A stretch of DNA of 64,000 nt, taken from contig NC_084798.1 in NCBI RefSeq assembly GCF_963169125.1, positions 102,565,970 through 102,629,969 on the forward strand. The letters run 5' to 3'. Made by a program: the position numbers and the translations under genes. The DNA is from Humulus lupulus (lineage: Eukaryota; Streptophyta; Magnoliopsida; Rosales; Cannabaceae). Positions within the stretch are counted from its first letter, which is position 1. Each line of letters begins with the position of its first letter. The notes under the pieces are model-generated. The model had not been told where the DNA came from. It saw nothing but the letters and a program-made list of their open reading frames with translations, and ran no database searches. Below are positions 56,176-64,000 of this stretch, in pieces.

Positions 56176-58031
56176 TAGGCTGTGTTGATGCAGAATGAGA
56201 AAGTAATAGCCTATGCATCTCGACAGCTGAAGGAGTATGACCAAAGGTATCCGACTCACGATTTGGAGTTCGCAGCAGTGGTATTCGCACTAAAGGTGTG
56301 GCGACATTATCTGTATGGGGAGAAGTGCGAGATATACACTGACCATAAGAGTCTGAAGTATTTCTTTACCCAGAAGGATCTGAATATGAGGCAGAGACGT
56401 TGGTTAGAGTTGGTTAAGGATTATGACTGTGATATCCTTTACCATCCTGGAAAATCCAACGTGGTGGCTGATGCATTGAGCCGGAGGGGCCCAGGGCAGT
56501 TGTATAGTTCCACCCAGATCTCGAGAGAATTGGCTGATGAGATGGTCAGGCCAAGGAAAGAACTGGTAGTGGGCCAGTTAGCCAATATCGCTTTCCAGTC
56601 GACCCTGTTAGAGCGGATCAAGGAGGGTCAGTTAGTAGATGTGCAGTTGCAGGAAAGTAGGCAGCATGCCTTGGCAGGGACAGCTAAGGATTATTTTGTT
56701 TATGAGACAGGTTTGCTTCGGTATCAAGGGCGGATTTGTGTTCCGGCTGATGAGGAATCAGGCGAGAGATACTGGATGAGTCACAAACTACAACATACTC
56801 ACTTCATCCGGGTACCACAAAGATGTATCAGGATCTATGGACATCATATTGGTGGCCCGGGATGAAGAAGGATGTAGTTGAGTATGTGTCTAGATGTTTG
56901 ACATGTCAGCAGGTTAAGGCTGAGCATCAGCGACCAGCAGGATTGCTTTAGCCTTGGGGTATCCTAGAGTGGAAATGGGAAGATATTACAATGGATTTCA
57001 TGGGAGGATTACCCAGGACAGTTGGACTTCATGACTCGGTGTGGGTGATAGTGGACAGATACACTAAATCAGCTCATTTTCTACCAGTGAGGTCAACCTA
57101 TACAGTGGAACAGTATGCAGAGCTATATGTGAGGGAGATAGTTCGTCTCCATGGGGTTCCAAAGTCTATTGTATCTGACCGAGACCCTATCTTTACTTCC
57201 AAGTTTTGGGGAGCTTTGCATAGAGTTGTGGGGACTTAGCTGAAGTTTAGCACAGCTTTTCATCCTCAGACTGATGGACAGTCTGAGAGGACGATCCAGG
57301 TATTGGAGGACATGCTTAGAGCATGTGTGATTGACTTTGAGGGTTCGTGGAGTAAGTACCTTCCCTTGATTGAGTTTTCATATAACAACAGCTATCGGTC
57401 CACAATTGGGGTGGCTCCTTATGAGATGTTATATGGAAGGAAGTGTATATCGCCCATTCACTGGGATGAGATGGGTGAGAGAAAGTATTTGGGGCTAGAT
57501 ATGGTTCAGAAGATTAATGAGGCCATAGAGAAGATTCGAGCTAGAATGCTTGCCTCGCAGAGTAGACAGAAAAGCTACGCTAATCCTAAACGTAGGAATG
57601 TGGAGTTCCAGGTTGGGGACAACGTGTTTCTGCGAGTTTCACCATTGAGGGGTGTGAGGAGGTTTGGAGTGAAGGGCAAGCTGAGCCCTCGGTTTGTTGG
57701 ACCTTTTGAGATCCTGGAGAGGATTGGACAGGTGGCTTATAGGCTGGCCTTGCCACCGTCGCTATCAGGAGTTCATAATGTGTTCCATGTCTCCATGTTG
57801 CGGAAGTATGTTTCTGATATGACACATGTACTGAGGTACGAGGACTTAGAGTTACAGACAAATTTGTCCTATGAGGAGCGACCAGATCAGATTTTGGATC
57901 GGAAGGACAAAGTCTTACGGAATGAGACAATTCCGTTGGTGAAAGTATTGTGGAGGAATAGCAAGGTCGAGGAAGGGACTTGGGAGTTAGAGACAACGAA
58001 GCGGGATCAGTATCCCGTGCTATTCAGGTAA
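56176..58031 (+). pseudogene. RNase H end, integrase and chromodomain-like tail of element A
   Basis: 56182-56756 (shifted frame): RNase H with [20 protein letters not shown] and the [10 protein letters not shown] end. One G lost near 56756 (PADE then ESGER; B has PADEGIRRE) restores the gag frame. Integrase zinc-binding part ends CLTCQQVKAEHQRPAGLL*, with TAG at 56949-56951 where B has CAG. Core: ITMDFMGGLPRT, VDRYTKSAHFLPV, KSIVSDRDPIFTS; another TAG at 57237-57239 (GT*LKFS; B has NQLKFS), then HPQTDGQSERTIQVLEDM with the last acidic residue. The C-terminal part runs LSPRFVGPFEILERIG, VHNVFHVSMLRKYVSD and a chromodomain-like end (RNETIPLVKVLWRN, EEGTWELE) typical of Tekay/Del chromoviruses, which target heterochromatin. 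Stop at 58029-58031. Confidence 0.93.
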
Positions 58032-58054
58032 ATTTCGAGGACGAAATTCCCATT

Positions 58055-58066
58055 AGGAGGGGATAG
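58055..58066 (+). other. Polypurine tract of element A
   Basis: AGGAGGGGATAG just before the 3' LTR. The bases ahead of it (AAATTTCGAGGACGAAATT) recur at the same place in C (AAATTTCGAGGACAAAATT). Confidence 0.85.
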
Positions 58067-58067
58067 T

Positions 58068-60379
58068 TGTAACGACCCAAATTTGCTAATAAGGCTTAAG
58101 GGCCTTGATTAGTGTGTCGGGAGGGCATAATTGGGATTAGAATGAATGTTATTGATTTAAATGCGTAAATATATGATTAATAGTGTGTTTATGATAATTG
58201 ATGATATTATATGATGATGTGATATATATGTTTGAGATATATGCGAGAACCACATTATTATGTGGATAATTCTGCAGCAAGCGACTCGAGCCGATCCTAG
58301 GGCTAGATAGCGGGAAAAGTCACAACGGGGCATTATAATTGACTTTGGACAAGTCAAGGAGTATTTTAGGTATCGGGTAGCGAGTTAGACTATCGGATGA
58401 TGAAAATAAATAATTGGAGATATATTTGAGGATAGGGAGTCTAGGCGGGAATATTGGGGGATTTTACCGTTTTGGCCTCGGGGATGTTTTCGGCACCTCG
58501 AGCTTTGGGATTAGTCTAATAACCTAAGGATATACTTGGAGGACTTAGAAAACACTAGACAGAAATTAGACCGACTCTTCCTCAGTCTTCTCTCTCACCT
58601 CTCTCCTAAGGAAGGAAAACACTGAACTTGAGAGGGAACTGCTAGAACTAAGCTGTATCTTTGAGAATTGAAGGGAATAATCTAGAGGATTAGCTCTGGA
58701 ACTGATCAAGGTCTGAGATAGAGCCAAGGTAAGCTTTGAATTTTATTTTCTGAGGTTAGGAATTTAGAGAAATGGCTGAGTCTTAAACATCTGTGGTTTT
58801 GGCATTTAAGGTGGAAATTGAGGCTTGGAACTTTGAAGATAGGTCAGAGGACTCTTGGAGAAGTGATTCTGCAGCTGAGGTAAGGTATAATTTAAAGTTT
58901 GATGGTTGGATTTGAGAGCTTTCATGGCTGGTTTTGGAGTTTTGTGGGTTTGAAATCTCAGAAATTGGAATTGGGATTTTGGTGAGTGTTAGGCTGGATT
59001 TTTGGTGGAGTTGTTTTGTTAAATCATTCTAATGTTGTTATTATTAATTGGTATTGAGTTGGGGGCTTTGGGATGGCTTAAGGTGAGGTTTAGAGATTGA
59101 AAATTGTGGATTTTTCTAGGTTTGAACGGTCGGGCCGCGGCATGATTCTTGTTGAGCCGCGGCCCTTCGAGGCTGTTGCATGCTGAGGAAGGAGGGCGGG
59201 CCGCGGCATGGCCCAAGCAATGCCGCGGCCCTTACCTGTTTTAGTGCCTTAGATGGTTCTGTTTGGGGGCCATGACGTGGCATGGGTGGCCTATGCCGGG
59301 GCGCTTAAGGGATTTTGGGATTTTGAGATTCTAGGCTTGGGAATTTAACCTAGGGTGCTCGATATTGAATCTTTTACCATATTTGGTGAAGTTCAGTGTT
59401 CCGGGGACTAGAACTTGGTTTGGAAACTCATTTAAGATTGTTAATGGTTTCTTTCATCATGGTTGTGACTAGGTGTTAAGCTAGGGCTCAAGGATTGGAT
59501 CGCGCTCAAGGAGTATCGCCCGTAGCTAATTCATCTAGAAGCTAAAGGTAAGAAAACTACACCCGGTCGAATATTTGAATGGGACTAAGGGCTCCCTGAT
59601 ATATATGATTGAAAGAATGGTATTATTCCATGTAAATTGTAAACCAACGGCCTAAGCGTGCCACAGTTAACTTGTGCAATTGGCACGGCTCGAACACTGG
59701 TATCCGAGGACAGCTTATTATGCACTAAGCTCGGTTTAAGCGGGCCGGAGTCAGTGGGTTAAACAGAGGGTGCAACCTAAGGTGTCGACCGTAGAATTTG
59801 TGTTAATTGATTATTATATTTGGCTATGAATGTGATTAATGAGATTGTTGAATAATCTGAGTATAGGTGAAGTTACTTGTACCTTGAAGTGTGCTTATAT
59901 GCTGTGGATTGAATATCTGAACCTGCTTATTGGAATATCTATTTAAGAATATTGTTTATGTTGTTTTCTTGCTGGGCCTTGGCTCACAGGTGCTACGTGG
60001 TGCAGGTAAAGGCAAGGGCAAGATCGATCAACCTTGATTGGAGAGCTCTGCAGGGTGAATGTACATGTCAGGCCGCTCAACTGCCACAGTAGAGGAGATT
60101 ACAGGGACGAGAGGACCAGAACCTTGTATTTTGCCTTAGCATGGCTAATGTTTACTCTTGACTGTTGAATCTTGTAAACCAACTTTTAAACATTGCAAAT
60201 TTTGGGGATCCCTTCTGTAAACTGTTTAGAACTTATAAAATGGATATTTTGAGGCCAAAATGTCTTTTAGCCCTAGAACACTTTAGCTAATGACACGTTT
60301 TGATTAAATGACTTGATTAGCAAGTCTCACACCTTTATAAATACACAGTGTAGCGGTCTTAGCTTACCAGGGCGTTACA
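58068..60379 (+). repeat. 3' LTR of element A (2312 bp)
   Basis: Partner of 50718-53010; keeps the 21 bp lost in the 5' copy. Terminal hairpin here is GACTTG-ATTAG-CAAGTC (60310-60326). GC hairpins at 59132-59165 and 59198-59231. Confidence 0.97.
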
Positions 60380-62619
60380 AATTCAATCTTAATCAGATGA
60401 GTGTTTCAACACTTGAGGTTCTGGTAAACCATACTGAGTGACCAACAAGCAAGTCACTACGGGTTCAGCACCCAAGCCATGCATATGATGATCAAAATGA
60501 TCATACAGAGCTCGTGGCTCTGATCAGATGAGTGAATATAACTTTGAGGTCCTATTAAACCATACTGAGTGACTGGCAAGCAAGTCACTAAATTAAACAG
60601 AAGAGTGGTTGCTGGGTAAGCCACTAGCCTTCACAAATGAGAGACGGATGGGTAAGTCTCTAACTTAACAAATGAGTGACTGATGGGTAAGCCACACAAG
60701 CGCTTATAATATTCATCGAACTTGAGGTCGGTTCGGCATTAATGCTCTTTGAGTCATCTAATGCAGATTGTCGATTAGATCTAATCTTTGTTGGCTTGCG
60801 TGGAACACGCTAAGGCCGTCCTGACTAATGAGTTAGCGCTATGTGACCAGTGCCCAGTACCACTGCCGAACCTGAATAATGAGTCACAGCTTCACAGTTG
60901 ATACTAACACCTTTTCCAATTCTGACTAATGAGCCAGTACCATGCACAAGTAAGCAATGCTACCAAACATAAATCATATGTCAAACGTCCAAAGAAGGGG
61001 CATTCAGCATGCTTACTTAACAATTGCTAGCATAATAATGATCATGCACAAACACAGAGACTCAAGCTCTGACCAATCTCATATTCAATATCCATGGCAT
61101 GCCCTAATCACATGTTTCTCGTGCATCACATGCATCACACTTAATCATCCAGCATGCCTCAATAATAATCATATGCAAATGAGCAAGATTTCTAAGCATT
61201 CAATATGCTATCAATGTTTACATTTAAACATTCAACATGCTTCAAACATAATCATGCATGTCACACATGGGGTGCAGTTTTCTTACCTCAGATTCAAGCT
61301 AGAATGATTAAAAGAACAACCCTTGAGAACAATCAACTTTTAGTCCTTTAGTGGTCACCTAGTCATAACAAAAATATAGGATTCATCAATGAAAATGAAA
61401 ACAAAGGTTCCCAAACAAAAACCTATCCTCCGAGACATCAAAGACTACTAAACTGGGTAATAGGATCGACCCCGAGGCCTACGGCTTGAATCCCCAAGCT
61501 AAAAACTCATTTCTAGCCAAAAATGCCCTATGGGCCGCGGCCCTCCCTAGCCGCGCCGCGGCTCACCCCTCAGACAGAGGCAGCCCTTCTCTACCAAGCA
61601 ACATGGGCCGCGGCTCACCATAGCCATGTCGCGGCTCATTATGCAAAACAGCAAAAACCAGAATTTCTTCCCCTACGTTTTCCTTGAAACCAACCCTTGA
61701 AACCAATCCCAAACATCAACCTAACACCCAATTCAACCCCTAAACTTCATCTACAACTCACCCTCATCAAAACCCAAGTTAAACACCAACTAAACTTCCA
61801 TTAATTCCAACTAACCACCAAGAAATCACAAACTGAAACTTAAAAGAAAACAGGGTATAACAAGACTTTCATGGTTGAGTTTCCTTACCTCAAGCTTGAT
61901 TTTGAATCCCCTCAAACCTTGATTTCCTAGCTTATTCCTTCAAATTGGCTTCAAAATTCCAAAGGGAGAAAGAGGGAAAATGGTGCACGGGTGAGGGAGA
62001 GAGAGAAGGTTGTTGATGCTCTGTTTTTTAACAATTCCACAGCCTTCTAAACTCAAAGGGCTGATATATATCTTAGGGGTGAAAAGACTATTTTGCCCCT
62101 AAGTCAAATAAAGGCTTCTAAAGACTCCCAAGGGTAAAATCGTCCTTTCCCGCCTATCTCGTTAATTATAATTAACACCCTCCAATTCTCATTATTCTCA
62201 ATATTCTCAAATACCAATAGTTCACATCTCGTTACCCTTTAATTCCTAGCAACGTTCTAATCATCAAATTACCCCGAGACTCACTTCGAGCCCCGAACTT
62301 AATCCCGTTATGACTAGACCGAAAACTTGCATTCCATGATCATCTCATGCCGAATGGCTCAAACCAATCCACATATAATGTGGTATTATTTATAATTCAC
62401 CCATATGCATGAAAATACACAATCACGCCCTCAACGGCCAAATTACCAAAATGCCCTTGTAATTAAAATATAAACCCATATGCATGCATTCACCATCATA
62501 TAATAATATAATCCACATAAACATGCATATAATCATTAAATATCATAATAAATCAATTATGGCCCTCCCGGCCTCCTAATCAAGGTCCTAAACCTTATTA
62601 GGAAAATTGGGGCATTACA
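60380..62619 (-). repeat. 3' LTR of element C, second segment
   Basis: Starts with the second AATTC of A's duplication, so C proper resumes at 60385. LTR total about 2.8 kb. It contains a degenerate tandem array of GAGTGACTGATGGGTAAGCC-like phrases (60420-60700, e.g. 60604, 60641, 60674), the donor-like box on minus at 61268-61289, a GC island with the perfect palindrome GGGCCGCGGCCC (61532-61543) and more GCCGCGGC motifs to 61640, and the family start box at 62560-62619. No gene; the ORF at 60957 is chance. Confidence 0.85.
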
Positions 62620-62634
62620 ACTATCCTCTCCTTA
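62620..62634 (-). other. Polypurine tract of element C
   Basis: Minus strand TAAGGAGAGGATAGT directly before the LTR start, like AGGAGGGGATAGT in A. Confidence 0.75.
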
Positions 62635-62639
62635 CAGAA

Positions 62640-64000
62640 ATTTTGTCCTCGAAATTTATCTGAACCGCCCGGAATATGAATTCAGCACAACTGATTCCAG
62701 TTTCCCATGTCGTTCTCTCGACCTCACTGTTTCTGCAACATACCTTAACTCAAGGCATACTTTGTTCCTCAGAACCTTATTCTTCTGTTATAATCTAAAC
62801 TGGCTATTCCTTATAGGAAAACTTAGCTTTAGTTCCCAGATTCTCATAACTCAACTCATGAGTTCTTTCAACCCATGTCCACTGCATGGAAATACATAAC
62901 ACAATGTACAGCCGTCAGAGCCAAAACTATGGCCCAACAAAAGGTAATCTGAGTAGTCCTATTCAGGACTCAAACTGTCATACTAACCTAGGATCAACTT
63001 GCCCTTAACTCAACACCCCTTTCCATGGTGATTCATTTAGGAAGACACAACTTCCTACCTGGAACTCCATGTTCCTACTTTTCAATTTAGTAACACTTTT
63101 CCATTCACTCTGCGAAGTGAGCAATCAAGCTCCAACCTCTAATAATCTCAATGGTTCCCCAAACTATCCCATGATCCAGACATAACATCTCACCCATCTC
63201 ATAACCTGGAAGTAACAATAGAGTCTTCATCTGATAAGATAGACCTTAAATTCCCAAGAAGGAACACTATCTCTTTCACAAAGAGATCTGAATATTGATC
63301 TGTTGTGTTACTTATTCTTACAAAAAAAAAATAAACTTATTCACAACACTAGTCCAAATTAAACCATGTTGACTCCCTTTCTAGGGTAGCCTCACCACGA
63401 AACCCATCGCAATGCATTCTTATTTCCATTATAAAACACTCAAAGGCTGCAATGACCTTACTGATTCCTGATACCTTGTCTGGATCTGCTAACAGATTGA
63501 GAACTTTATCATGCATTCCATTATGCCCCTCTCCACTTCAGGCCATCACCATAAAGCTTTCATACTCTGGTATACTAACATGATGCCTGAATGAAGAGAA
63601 TAAGAAAGTAACATGAGATTCATCCAGAATCTCCCATTTAATCCCAGTGTCCATCGGATCCCAAATCCGATCCTTATATCCCAATAAATTCATATCTGAC
63701 ACTGTATCACCCTTAGCTAATCCAGCTAGGACTTCCCACTCAACTTTCCTATCTGTGGTTCACTTAGTCGTCCTTTCTTTTTGAGCTCCTCTGAGATAGT
63801 AATCTCAAGCACAGAACTAGCTACTTGGCCCACCAGAACTCTACTCTAGTTCTAGTCACATCCTTTTAGCCAACATGTTATATAATCAATCATTTCTCTG
63901 TATCACCGGGGTGTCATAACAACCTGTCAATTGATTCTGTTCTGTAAGAAGGAACTCAAAACTCTTCCCACAAAACACATATAATACCATGCCCGTCCAA
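62640..64000 (-). pseudogene. Strongly decayed pol of element C (integrase to RNase H)
   Basis: No long frame survives, but on minus the DNA aligns with element B: the stretch 62990-63210 parallels B 48620-48860 (integrase C-terminal part; e.g. AACTTGCCCTTAACTC on plus matches GCTTGCCCTTAACTCC), and 63860-64000 parallels the RNase H/zinc-binding join. Divergence is far higher than between A and B, so C belongs to an older burst or a different subfamily although its LTR termini are well kept. Continues beyond the window. Confidence 0.7.

Larger units (their letters stand above)
50718..60379 (+). mobile_element. Element A: full-length Tekay/Del chromovirus, 9662 bp
   Basis: Two LTRs (50718-53010 and 58068-60379), both TGTAACGACCC...GGCGTTACA, flanked by AATTC. 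Primer site, gag, protease, RT, RNase H, integrase and a chromodomain-like tail in the usual order, then a polypurine tract. By eye the LTRs differ at only a few per cent of positions plus one 21-bp indel, so it is the youngest insertion here. All frames are broken by stops and two small deletions. Confidence 0.96.
50161..64000 (-). mobile_element. Element C: chromovirus running off the right edge, host of A
   Basis: Its 3' LTR begins TGTAACGCCCC at 50161 within the RNase H of B, is interrupted by element A at 50718, and resumes at 60385 to end GGGGCATTACA at 62619. A polypurine tract and a decayed minus-strand pol follow to the window end. The 5' half lies outside. The bases GAGGC at 50156-50160 should be found again beyond its far end. 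Confidence 0.88.

Noticed and set aside
57586..57996. 136-codon minus ORF in the A integrase end
   Set aside because: Antisense of a conserved coding region; no support of its own.
60957..61307. 116-codon ORF in the C LTR
   Set aside because: His/Asn/Ile-rich chance frame in AT-rich LTR; no homologue in other LTRs.
1..64000. Host genes, tRNA or rRNA genes
   Set aside because: I looked for tRNA-like cloverleaf boxes, rRNA stretches and host-like spliced genes and saw none that stand apart from transposon sequence.

Overview
This window looks like pericentromeric or otherwise heterochromatic DNA of a flowering plant (probably a eudicot with a large genome; the species cannot be told from the sequence). 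I see no host gene, tRNA or rRNA. Nearly every base can be assigned to LTR retrotransposons or their debris: Ty3/gypsy chromoviruses of the Tekay/Del type (initiator-Met tRNA primer site, LTRs TGTAACG...CGTTACA) and Ty3/gypsy Tat-lineage elements (second RNase H domain, antisense extra gene), plus one LINE tail. All coding regions are broken.

Layout. 1-1555 is an LTR fragment (M) cut by a truncated Tat element G (1556-11520, minus) that carries a plus-strand extra gene. 11521-17909 is element J (minus), rearranged into a 570-bp inverted repeat, with a perfect solo LTR (K, 14772-17168) in its LTR. 17910-43574 is element I (minus; gag, an extra ORF upstream of gag, and a very long LTR). The I LTR is split by a second Tat element F (21463-41541, minus, extra gene on plus). 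F's reverse transcriptase is split by chromovirus H (30007-37304, TSD GGGCA), and H's LTR is split by a 5'-truncated LINE (35651-37112, 15-bp TSD). 43575-64000 is a second stack: Tat LTR scrap L, LTR D, LTR E, element B (minus), element C (minus, runs off the right edge) and the youngest element A (50718-60379, plus, TSD AATTC), each sitting inside the previous one.

How it works together. Only A keeps two full LTRs, primer site, polypurine tract and the complete gag-pol order, but it has seven in-frame stops and two small deletions, so nothing here should be able to move by itself. Five or six of A's stops, and stops in B and H, fit CAG-to-TAG or TGG-to-TAG changes in CHG context, as expected from deamination of methylated cytosine in silenced plant DNA.

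The most interesting material is in noncoding parts: (1) chromovirus LTRs that differ in sequence share one module order: a GC-rich palindrome island, a splice-donor-like box (AGGTAAGAAAACT), a fast-changing hairpin or tandem array, a TTGCTGGGC..TTGGCTCAC box, then a terminal hairpin and TATA box; two of the hairpins show compensatory changes. (2) Two diverged Tat elements keep an antisense gene with its own TATA box, leader intron and a 78/79-bp coding intron. (3) Two chromoviruses keep an unassigned sense ORF in front of gag.
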